The notes under the pieces: model-generated | The model's database searches: none | Told to the model about the DNA's origin: nothing | Seen by the model: only the letters and a program-made list of their open reading frames with translations | Made by a program: the position numbers and the translations under genes | Assembly: GCA_035559775.1 (NCBI GenBank) | Contig: DATMAU010000035.1 | Span: forward strand, 1-14,744 | DNA length: 14,744 nt | DNA from: AG1 sp035559775 | GTDB lineage: Archaea > Thermoproteota > Thermoprotei_A > Sulfolobales > AG1 | Direction of reading: 5' to 3' | In this document: piece after piece, positions 7,201 to 13,382 of the stretch | Position numbering within the stretch: position 1 is the first letter of the stretch | How the letters are laid out: every line of letters starts with the position of its first letter

Positions 7201-7752
7201 TAGGATGTTACAGATTCACTTGTATATTGGTTTACAGGATCTCAGACATAGCTACCGGTTTGAGCATATCTACCATAACCAATTATTTCAAATTTTATGA
7301 AAGTTTATAAAGAATAATATTGAATCTGTAATTTTACGAGAATGCATGCCTATAAAGCTGAAATACAAGTTACAGTGATACCTGCCTAACAAGAGAGTAA
7401 ACAAAACATGGAGACCTGAGCGGGCGGAATAAATAAAAAGAAATTCTCAAAATATAGAGGCTCTACCATAGCATTGAGTCCGAGATATCAGGAGAATCAT
7501 GATCTGGAGACACTCTGAATGGATTGAAGCCAATGATGTGGGTCCGAGGCTGAGGGAGCTAAGGGCTGAGTAGTTGGTATCAAACGATATCAACGGCAAT
7601 AAAACATGAACCTCAGCATGTGAAGAAATGCTATTTAGGATAGGTTATGAATGGGTTAGGACTTCTGAGGGTAAAATGATAGCTAGCGGTTTGATATACA
7701 TTCTCTTACCTTGTATTTATAAGCCGGTTGCCCAGATTATTACTTAGGTGGT
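7201..7752. other. 552-base gap without a convincing gene
   Basis: Only short open frames are seen: a 39-codon ATG frame at about 7629-7748 in the forward direction, and a frame over about 7499-7570 ending 'GPRLRELRAE'. Neither has a good ribosome site. An AT-rich stretch at about 7285-7325 has TATA-like runs but no gene after it. A weak C/D-box-like pattern lies at 7499-7553. The end of the gap holds the promoter of the next operon. The stretch looks like decayed sequence. Confidence 0.5.
7713..7752 (+). promoter_or_regulatory. Promoter and ribosome site of the three-gene cassette
   Basis: GTATTTATAAG (7713-7723) is a good archaeal TATA box about 35 bases before the first start codon. AGGTGGT at 7746-7752 is a Shine-Dalgarno for ATG 7753 or, with better spacing, the in-frame GTG at 7756. 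This implies a short leader of about 5-10 bases. Confidence 0.55.
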
Positions 7753-8112
7753 ATGGTGGAGCGTTCAGCAAAAAAATACAAGGCAACCAAGTTACCAATT
7801 GAAGTCTTCGATGAGGCAGAGTTGGCGAGAGCAAAGCTTATAATGAATAAAGATTCTCTTAGTAAACTACCTGCTGAGGTCATTACTCCAACAATATGTC
7901 CTATTTGTGGGAATAAGCTGAAGGTTAGCGGGGTTGAAGCGAAAGTAATGGTAGCATCATGTGGAAAATGCGGCTATAAACAACCGTACATAGATCTACA
8001 GATCATAGGGAGTGACCCTGCAGCTTTAGCAACAGTATTAGGTCTAGGTGTATTGGCGGGGCTTGGAATAGCAGCTTTATTATATCTAATATTCGGAGGT
8101 GAGAGAAAATAG
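7753..8112 (+). CDS. Membrane-anchored zinc-ribbon protein, unknown function
   Basis: 119 residues. Residues 1-45 are a charged helical region ('EVFDEAELARAKLIMNK'). Residues 49-73 form a zinc ribbon: 'CPICG' (Cys49, Cys52) and 'CGKCG' (Cys70, Cys73), 17 residues apart, the usual rubredoxin-like knuckle pair. Residues 88-114 are one strongly hydrophobic helix rich in Gly, Ala and Leu, ending in a basic tail GGERK, so the protein is predicted to be tail-anchored with the ribbon in the cytoplasm. It is first in a cassette: its stop codon overlaps the presumed start of the next gene, and the Shine-Dalgarno of that gene lies inside its last codons. I do not recognise the family. Confidence 0.82.
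   Translation: MVERSAKKYKATKLPIEVFDEAELARAKLIMNKDSLSKLPAEVITPTICPICGNKLKVSGVEAKVMVASCGKCGYKQPYIDLQIIGSDPAALATVLGLGVLAGLGIAALLYLIFGGERK
8095..8102 (+). promoter_or_regulatory. Perfect Shine-Dalgarno that points to an AUA start
   Basis: GGAGGTGA is fully complementary to the crenarchaeal 16S rRNA 3' end (UCACCUCC). It ends six bases before ATA at 8109 in the frame of the next protein, with no ATG, GTG or TTG in that frame until 8226. Confidence 0.65.
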
Positions 8113-8564
8113 GTGGTCTTTTAAAGATTTTCACAGATTTACAGACTGTAAAGAAAATATTACTTCAGGAGGGATTTTACGATGCAGGAATTTTCCAAAC
8201 CTGGAAAGATGGTCAAGTATTTGGTTTGGTCAAGTCTCTAAACGAGTATATCGAAGTTCATGTAAGAGGCTATAAAGACAACACCCTTGACGCTGAAGTT
8301 GAACTATCCCGCGAATATTTAGAGCATCCTTACGATGTGAAACCTTACTATGGCTATCTGATTAATATCCTGAGAAAATACAATATCCCTTTCAAAGCTC
8401 TAGGCCCTCTTCCTCCAGACCCTAGCTACATTTCGGTGCCCAAAACTTTAACTAGATGGAAACCGTTGGCTCTAATTATTGGTATTTTTGCTTTAGCGGC
8501 TTTCGTTATATGGTTCAGTCGTAAAAGCAATGGTAAAGGTGAAAAAGATGTTTGGGATCTCTGA
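8109..8564 (+). CDS. Membrane-anchored protein of the cassette, apparent AUA start
   Basis: 151 residues if begun at ATA 8109. The first usual start codon in frame, TTG 8226, would drop 39 residues that look like real protein ('GLLKIFTDLQTVKKILLQEG', then 'AGIFQTWKDGQVFG') and continue smoothly into 'YIEVHVRGYKDNTLDAEVEL'. The perfect Shine-Dalgarno at 8095-8102 and the ATAG overlap with the previous stop also favour 8109. The chain forms an alpha/beta domain (about 1-105), then a Pro-rich stretch ('GPLPPDP'), one membrane helix (about 118-136, 'LALIIGIFALAAFVIWF') and a basic tail. Like its neighbour it is predicted to be C-terminally anchored. Family not recognised. ATT 8127 is a less likely start; a mutated ATG is also possible. 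Confidence 0.75.
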   Translation: MGGLLKIFTDLQTVKKILLQEGFYDAGIFQTWKDGQVFGLVKSLNEYIEVHVRGYKDNTLDAEVELSREYLEHPYDVKPYYGYLINILRKYNIPFKALGPLPPDPSYISVPKTLTRWKPLALIIGIFALAAFVIWFSRKSNGKGEKDVWDL

Positions 8565-9087
8565 AGAATATGAGGAAGTCATGAGAAGGACACTTGTAGC
8601 TGTTGCTAAAGCTGCTGGTACACTTATACGTAAAGAAGAGCTTAAAAGACAAGCTTTAACAGCTAGGATTAATTTGCCAATAGCACAAAGCCTTTTAAAT
8701 GAAATAGATGGTTTGCTAAATAAAATGCCAGATATAGAATCGGAGATGAAAAAAGTAATAGAAACAGCTTTAAAAGAAGGTAGACCACTTCCTACAATGT
8801 TCGTTGCTGGATTATTTAATTTAATAGTAGAATCGATACCGCTTGCATTTGCAGGCGTCTTTACTAGAATACTGGATGTCATCAAGGAAGTTAATTCACT
8901 AATAGAAGCAACCAACGGTATCATAAAGAATTTAGCAAAAGAAGGGATTTCTATACCTACTTTATCGCTTGTCGAAATAAAAAGAAACGATCTAATAAGC
9001 TTATTCTTGGCGCTCAAAGTTTGCAAGCAAAGATTGACTACCATTATAAGCTTCCTTCAGGAATTAGAAAAACACGGAGATCCTTGA
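8548..9087 (+). CDS. Helical protein of the cassette, unknown function
   Basis: 179 residues from ATG 8548, chosen over ATG 8530 because AAGGTGA (8536-8542) lies five bases before it. It overlaps the previous gene by 17 bases, so the three genes are translationally coupled. Almost all helix: charged at 1-75 ('SEEYEEVMRRTLVAVAKAAG'), then a hydrophobic stretch at about 82-112 ('PTMFVAGLFNLIVESIPLAF') that may be a membrane-associated hairpin or a buried core, then amphipathic helices to a charged end. One Cys (159), no zinc motif, no recognised domain. With two membrane-anchored partners before it, it could be the soluble or peripheral part of a small membrane complex; that is inference. Confidence 0.78.
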   Translation: MFGISEEYEEVMRRTLVAVAKAAGTLIRKEELKRQALTARINLPIAQSLLNEIDGLLNKMPDIESEMKKVIETALKEGRPLPTMFVAGLFNLIVESIPLAFAGVFTRILDVIKEVNSLIEATNGIIKNLAKEGISIPTLSLVEIKRNDLISLFLALKVCKQRLTTIISFLQELEKHGDP

Positions 9088-9229
9088 TCGCTGAAATACA
9101 TACCACTTTAGTTTTCAGTCTATTTTATTCAGTTAGAAACACGCTTAAGGTTCTACGCACGCTTGATCCTCAAGATTTGCTACTCTTCCCTTTATGTTGG
9201 TATAAGAAAATCTGCTCTATTCTAGGATG

Positions 9230-9303
9230 TTTCTAAAAGTTTTTCAGATAGTTTTCTCTCTATGTAGGATCATAAGATCTTTTATTTTATCCTAAAGCTT
9301 TAG
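9230..9303 (+). terminator. T-rich termination region after the cassette
   Basis: Rightward transcripts meet GTTTTTC (about 9239), GTTTTCTCTC (about 9251) and CTTTTATTTTATCC (about 9279-9292), the T-run type of archaeal terminator. A 12-bp palindrome CTAAAGCTTTAG (9292-9303) follows. The cassette and the leftward radical SAM gene converge here. The 239 bases from 9088 to 9326 hold no convincing gene. Confidence 0.4.
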
Positions 9304-9326
9304 AGTGGTAGGGCTTGGGGTTAGGA

Positions 9327-10628
9327 TTACTGGATCAGGGCTTTGAGGCCTTCTATTGCTCTTTTTGATAGTTTTTTCTCGAATGTTATTTCTCGGTAGT
9401 TTAGTCCTAGTTCTTCTGCGTATGTCCATGCCTTTATTATCTCTTCCCTGGTTGGTCTTCTAGCTATGTCATGTGCATCTGGGTCGAAGTGGGGTGAGTG
9501 TGGATCTGCATATGATTCTGGTCTGTATTGATCCATTACGTTCACAGGGGTTCCTGGTATGTTTTTGGCTATCCATTCTAGCACTGGTTTTGTGCAGCAC
9601 TCTATGTGGTTTGGCATTACTAGGTGTCTTATAACCATGTTCTCTCCCCATTCGTAGAGCATTTTATGGTTTCTCGCTGCTGTCTCGAAATACCATGGTG
9701 TTCTTGATAGTCTTACCGAGCATCTCCCTGGTCCGAATTTGAAGTCTGGGAGCCATATGTCTATGAGGGGTCTGAGGAGGATCATTGATTCTTCTGATAG
9801 GAACATGTTTGTGTTGAAGAGCATTGGCGCGTTGAACTCTCCTTTATATAGTGCGAACCTCTTATCCATAGGGTATGGTACGTAAGCGTCAGCCTTTGCC
9901 ATGAGGATCTTATCCAGCTCGGATCCTCTGGGCATTAGCCTGAACCCCTCCTTGGCTAGGTACCATATAGCCTCAACGATCGAGTGGAGATGGATCGTAG
10001 GCTCGCCCCCAACCCAGTTTATATTGTGACACCCCTCTATCCTTAGGAGGAAGGCTATCTGGGCAAGCTCTCTCGGCGTGTAGGGGATCCCGTTAAACCT
10101 ATCCCTCGATATATCCCCGTTCTGGCAGAAGAGGCATCTCATGTTACAGGATGTGAAGAATATAGTGCCAGAGCCATGGGTTCCTCTAAAAACGAGCTCC
10201 TCACCGAAGTGGTGGAAATAAGACCCAACCCTACTCTCTGTTGTAAGCATACAGGCCCCCAGCTTCTTACCCTCAACCCTGTCGACACCGCACTTCCATC
10301 TGCAGAAAATGCATTTTCTAACAATAGCCCTCACAAGATCCCTGGCAAGGTCTAGGAGACTATATCTCGGAACCTCGAGCCTCGAGATATCCTCACCGTT
10401 CCTCACATCCCTCCAGAGTTTTAGAAAATCCTCCGTGTATCTCTTATAGATCTCAAGCCCCTTATCAACAGACCCGATCTCATCGAAACCCCCCACAGGA
10501 ATCTCAACCCTCTTGGCTATGAGGTATTTAGCAGGATACCTATTCACAGAAACCCCTAGGTACCATTCAAGCCTATCACCAAGAGACTCCCAGATCCAGA
10601 GTCTCTCAAAATCACTATAGACTCCCAT
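9327..10628 (-). CDS. PflX-like radical SAM protein (COG1313 group)
   Basis: 433 residues, cytoplasmic, in the group related to pyruvate formate-lyase activating enzymes. The radical SAM cluster motif is CNMRCLFC (Cys161, 165, 168), followed by the family's QNGDIS and a SAM-binding 'WVGGEPTIH' (about 206-214). A second Cys group, 'CIFCRWKCGVDR' plus Cys126 (106, 109, 113, 126), matches the N-terminal C-x2-C-x3-C...C of PflX proteins and may bind a second cluster or zinc. It is longer than most PflX proteins because of about 90 extra N-terminal residues. No glycyl-radical enzyme gene is nearby, so the substrate is unknown, as for the family generally. There is no Shine-Dalgarno before the ATG; an inverted repeat lies at 10644-10659. 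Confidence 0.9.
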   Translation of the reverse strand: MGVYSDFERLWIWESLGDRLEWYLGVSVNRYPAKYLIAKRVEIPVGGFDEIGSVDKGLEIYKRYTEDFLKLWRDVRNGEDISRLEVPRYSLLDLARDLVRAIVRKCIFCRWKCGVDRVEGKKLGACMLTTESRVGSYFHHFGEELVFRGTHGSGTIFFTSCNMRCLFCQNGDISRDRFNGIPYTPRELAQIAFLLRIEGCHNINWVGGEPTIHLHSIVEAIWYLAKEGFRLMPRGSELDKILMAKADAYVPYPMDKRFALYKGEFNAPMLFNTNMFLSEESMILLRPLIDIWLPDFKFGPGRCSVRLSRTPWYFETAARNHKMLYEWGENMVIRHLVMPNHIECCTKPVLEWIAKNIPGTPVNVMDQYRPESYADPHSPHFDPDAHDIARRPTREEIIKAWTYAEELGLNYREITFEKKLSKRAIEGLKALIQ

Positions 10629-10634
10629 AGCCGT

Positions 10635-10665
10635 CTAATATAAAACCGCTAGCGCGGTTAAAATG
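10635..10665 (-). promoter_or_regulatory. Promoter region of the radical SAM gene with a 16-bp inverted repeat
   Basis: On the minus strand, ATTTTAACC (about 10657-10665) and TTTTATATTAG (10635-10645) are TATA-like. Between them lies AACCGC-TAGC-GCGGTT (10644-10659, plus strand), a perfect inverted repeat that could be an operator. Which TATA is used is unclear: one is far and one is close relative to the ATG. Confidence 0.35.
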
Positions 10666-10767
10666 CACCCAAGAGAGAGATCTCAAAACAAGCAAGCCTG
10701 TAAGCAGGTTAAATGGCTAATTACATAGAATGAAAAGCTTGTTAAGAGTAAAACAGTTCAGAGAGAC

Positions 10768-11127
10768 CTATTGCCGGATTAGTTTTTCAAGCCTTGCTGC
10801 CAGCCGTTTCACCGCTTCAGCCCCGCTTATAACGAATTCAGGAGGCTGGTTTCCCTCGTAGAAGTTCTGGTGTAGGCTATTAGCTACATGGAATAGCGTT
10901 ATAAGCTCTGGATCGTTGAGCTCTTCTCTTAGCCTCGCAACATAACGGAAAAGATCCGCATGGGTTTTCAGCTCAACCCCTCTCAAAGCACCAACAGCCT
11001 TAACGATCTCGGCAGCGGCGCCCCAAAGCTTCTCACTTGCCTGTATATAATCGCCCTTGAGGATGAGGATTTCAGCTTCTCCTAGGTATTTCTTATAGAG
11101 ACTTAGGTAATGTTCAGCAGCACCCAT
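10768..11127 (-). CDS. PaREP1-family protein (HEPN-like helical fold)
   Basis: 119 residues, all helical. The pattern is that of PaREP1, a family first named from Pyrobaculum aerophilum repeats and common in Crenarchaea: 'GDYIQASEKLWGAAAEIVKA' (about 25-44), 'RGVELKTHADLF' (about 49-60) and 'FHVANSLHQNFYEG' (about 83-96). These proteins are related to HEPN domains, which often pair with nucleotidyltransferases or act as RNases, but the biochemical role of PaREP1 is not established. The start is supported by AGGTGAT four to five bases before the ATG and a TATA run TTTAATAAA at about 11157-11165. It stands alone here, with no nucleotidyltransferase partner beside it. Confidence 0.85.
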   Translation of the reverse strand: MGAAEHYLSLYKKYLGEAEILILKGDYIQASEKLWGAAAEIVKAVGALRGVELKTHADLFRYVARLREELNDPELITLFHVANSLHQNFYEGNQPPEFVISGAEAVKRLAARLEKLIRQ

Positions 11128-11238
11128 ATCATCACCTATAAAAATATCACTATAATTTTATTAAAGGTATCACTGCGACTCTAAAGGGTTTCTATCCTGT
11201 ATATTTGCTGATTCTTCAGAGGCTTGTATGCAATCTAA

Positions 11239-11289
11239 CATAGATATAGATTCATCTGTGGGAGATATTCGCACAGATCTAGATCTATG
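11239..11289. repeat. Long imperfect hairpin between the PaREP1 and regulator genes
   Basis: The left arm 11239-11260 and right arm 11272-11289 pair over 17 of 18 positions (CATAGAT...CTGTG against CACAG...ATCTATG) with a 4-base TCAT bulge on the left and an 11-base loop. It lies after the leftward regulator operon and before the PaREP1 promoter. CTGTGGGAG of the loop edge is repeated at 11297-11305. It may be a terminator, a processing site or a small RNA. Confidence 0.5.
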
Positions 11290-11331
11290 GGGGATCCTGT
11301 GGGAGTGAATATGATGTTAGCGTTGATCTAT

Positions 11332-11607
11332 CTATGTGGTGTCTAGACCTAGCTTCTCAAGGATCTTTATAGCCTTCTCAAGATCCTCTAGGGCTTTCAA
11401 TCCTTTATCTGTTATAGATACTATTCTACCGCTCTCTGTCTTTGTAACCTTAACAAGCCCCCTCTTCTCAAGATCCATCACCAGCTCTTCAGCCCTATCA
11501 TAGGGCATTCTGGCTATATAGCTTACCCCTGTGATGGTTGTTGAGCCTCTGAATGCTAGGTGGTTGAGAATATCGTAAACAATCCTCGCTCTCGATCTTT
11601 TCTTCAC
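11332..11607 (-). CDS. Small winged-helix transcription regulator
   Basis: 91 residues. A winged helix-turn-helix fills residues 5-72: 'ARIVYDILNHLAF' (helix 1), a recognition helix around 'MPYDRAEELVMDLEKRGLV', and the wing 'KVTKTESGRIVSITDKG'. A short C-terminal helix ('LEDLEKAIKILEKLG') is likely the dimer contact. It resembles the small archaeal wHTH group HTH_45. The start is GTG 11607, whose GTGA overlaps the stop of the membrane-protein gene before it, with GGTGGTG as ribosome site, so the two are made together. In such pairs the wHTH may regulate its own operon; nothing shows other targets. Confidence 0.85.
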   Translation of the reverse strand: MKKRSRARIVYDILNHLAFRGSTTITGVSYIARMPYDRAEELVMDLEKRGLVKVTKTESGRIVSITDKGLKALEDLEKAIKILEKLGLDTT

Positions 11608-12173
11608 TTAGCACCACCGATTCCGAGGGATAGTGCGAGGAATCCGGCGACTCTGAGTAATTCTGCAGCTGGTAGTAGGAGGATGAGGAGCGGCTGTGCA
11701 AGGCTCATGGAGAGGAGTCTTAGAAGATGTGACAAGGATAGTAGTAGGAAGCCTGTTAATACGAGCCTAGACCTAGAACCCAGGGCTATTACTGTTGAAA
11801 ATATCATTGATGCTAGTTCTCCGTAGAGGTAGTACTGTGCTAGCGGGGCTATGGCTAGTAGCACTGGTTCTCCGAGGAATCTTGCTGAGAGGATTGATAT
11901 ATATCCAGCGAGGGAAGCGTAGATTGAGAATAATACGAGGGACGAGAATATAAAAAGATCATCTATAAAGATAGAAACAATCGAGAGGAGGAGGGATAGT
12001 GCGAGGAGTAGGAAGCCTGTGAAGAGCAATAAAGATCTATCATCGAAAGCATATCTAGAAACTCTATAAAGACTCATACAGATCCTTAGGATCAGTGCTA
12101 GAGAGAAGATCTCGAAAACCAACAATGGAAGATCCAGAGGCCCTGGGAGCGTGAGAGACAAAAACAACTCCAA
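11604..12173 (-). CDS. Six-helix membrane protein with an internal repeat, unknown function
   Basis: 189 residues, about six membrane helices (near 14-37, 47-69, 72-95, 102-131, 135-156, 160-185) with short loops. Helices 2 and 5 are close copies: LLLFTGFLLLALSLLLSIVS (49-68) and RLVLTGFLLLSLSHLLRLLS (136-155), which suggests a duplicated three-helix unit. No charged residues sit in a transport-like pattern and I do not recognise the family. Translation appears to begin at TTG 12173 (TTGs at 12167 and 12161 are alternatives) without a Shine-Dalgarno; ATATATTAG centred about 27 bases upstream (12195-12205) fits a leaderless transcript. It is the first gene of an operon with the winged-helix regulator. 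Confidence 0.78.
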   Translation of the reverse strand: MELFLSLTLPGPLDLPLLVFEIFSLALILRICMSLYRVSRYAFDDRSLLLFTGFLLLALSLLLSIVSIFIDDLFIFSSLVLFSIYASLAGYISILSARFLGEPVLLAIAPLAQYYLYGELASMIFSTVIALGSRSRLVLTGFLLLSLSHLLRLLSMSLAQPLLILLLPAAELLRVAGFLALSLGIGGAK

Positions 12174-12392
12174 GTTAATTTATAGATGAGAACTAATATA
12201 TCTAGATAAAGCCAAAGTATAGATCTATATTATTATCGTGATTTATCATGCTCGGTAAAACGATCCTAATAGGCGTGATTTGAGCTAAGTGTTGGCCAGG
12301 TTACCCATACCATTTTATAAAGTGTAAAAACAATTATCTTTGTTAATAATTATAAAAAACTATTTATATATCTACATTTCGATTATTATTTT
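12174..12392. other. AT-rich intergenic stretch
   Basis: No gene is seen. It carries the TATA box of the membrane-protein gene (12195-12205, minus strand). A very AT-rich block at 12315-12395 lies just after the stop of the Met-rich gene and may serve as its termination region. Confidence 0.4.
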
Positions 12393-13193
12393 TTATTCAT
12401 ATGGTGTTGCTGTGTATCCGTTAAACTTTATCTCTGTAACTACTACGTGGGGTAGTGTCATCATGATCATGCATGCCTCCATATGGTCATGATCCTCTTC
12501 ATCTTGTTCATCACTATTACCATGCATTCCACCGCCCATCATTCCACCCATTCCTCCCATACCATACATGCCCATTGGCATCATCGGCATCCCAGTAGAT
12601 CTTATCCCCATGGTTTGTGTTGAATGGCACATTGGGGCTCCGTAGCCTCCCATCATTCCTCCCATACCGTGCATCATACCCATCATTCTGCTCATCATAT
12701 CCTCCATACTCCCTATATAGATACCCTTGATGGTAACCCTAGTAGCGTTGAGCGTCTCTCTCAGTTCTTCAAGATCTATCCTCGTTATAGATCCGTTAGG
12801 ACTTCTGAGAACCCACTCTTCTGAGGGCAGGATTAATGCGTATCTATTCCTACCAGAATCTAGGATGGCCATGTGCTCCATATCCTCTATATCTTTATTT
12901 ACCAGGAAGATCCCAGAGACGGTGATCTCTGTGTAATTAGTACCCATCATTCCTCCCATACCAACCATTCTACCCATATAGCCGCTCCAAGTCCCTATAC
13001 CCATCATTCCTCCCATATTGCCCATGCCTCCCATCATACCGCCGTAGGATGATGCAGCCTTAGAGTAGCCGTTATATGCTGTGTTCATCATAAAGCCCCA
13101 ACCGCCCCACATAGCCTGTGCTACAGCCATGCTAGGGATCAGAATAGCTATAGAGACAGCGGCTAGCAACACCACAATAGCTATAGATCTCAT
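12393..13193 (-). CDS. Secreted Met/Gly-rich protein, probable soft-metal (copper) binder
   Basis: 266 residues with 44 Met. Residues 1-27 are a signal peptide with cleavage near 'SMAVAQA', so it is exported. Two Met-rich tracts (about 53-84 and 163-223) are built of GGMMG and GMGGMM motifs; the second is followed by an acidic, His-bearing stretch ('DEQDEEDHDHMEAC') and there are two Cys (189, 241). Between them, 88-162 looks like a compact beta domain ('TEITVSGIFLVNKD' ... 'TRVTIKGIYIGS'), and 'PHVVVTEIKFNGY' at the end looks like its last strand, so the second tract seems inserted into the fold. Thioether-rich exported proteins commonly bind Cu(I) or Ag(I); the metal is inferred. GGTGA stands five bases before the ATG, and CTTTTAAG (13225-13232) is the TATA box. 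Confidence 0.82.
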   Translation of the reverse strand: MRSIAIVVLLAAVSIAILIPSMAVAQAMWGGWGFMMNTAYNGYSKAASSYGGMMGGMGNMGGMMGIGTWSGYMGRMVGMGGMMGTNYTEITVSGIFLVNKDIEDMEHMAILDSGRNRYALILPSEEWVLRSPNGSITRIDLEELRETLNATRVTIKGIYIGSMEDMMSRMMGMMHGMGGMMGGYGAPMCHSTQTMGIRSTGMPMMPMGMYGMGGMGGMMGGGMHGNSDEQDEEDHDHMEACMIMMTLPHVVVTEIKFNGYTATPYE

Positions 13194-13245
13194 ATACTCA
13201 CCATGATCAACGGCGTTCCATGTCTTAAAAGGCTAGCTCACGATC

Positions 13246-13268
13246 GATACTAACGATCTGTTAGTATC
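13246..13268. promoter_or_regulatory. 23-bp inverted repeat upstream of the Met-rich gene
   Basis: Arms GATACTAAC (13246-13254) and GTTAGTATC (13260-13268) are perfect and separated by five bases. The site lies 14 bases upstream of the TATA box CTTTTAAG (13225-13232), a position from which archaeal regulators usually activate rather than block. The rest of 13194-13382 holds no gene. Confidence 0.6.
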
Positions 13269-13382
13269 AAGCTGAAAAACCAATAACCAAGCTCGAGTCT
13301 CAAGCTGGGAGCGGTTTTCAACGGGCTCTGTCGATAGATCCTGTGACTGAGTGGCTTTATAAATGCTGTAATAGCTTAGAAT

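Noticed and set aside
7629..7748. A 39-codon ATG frame before the cassette
   Set aside because: No Shine-Dalgarno, no recognisable sequence, and it contains the cassette's TATA box; probably chance or decay.
8493..9044. A 183-codon minus-strand open frame opposite the third cassette gene
   Set aside because: Low-complexity Ser/Ile composition, no ribosome site, and the plus-strand gene has overlap and Shine-Dalgarno support.
9021..9236. A 71-codon plus-strand frame overlapping the end of the cassette
   Set aside because: It starts inside the third gene in another frame, has no ribosome site, and its composition is unlike the neighbours.
11560..11826. A plus-strand frame over the wHTH/membrane-protein junction
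   Set aside because: It is opposite two well-supported genes joined by a GTGA overlap and has no start signals.
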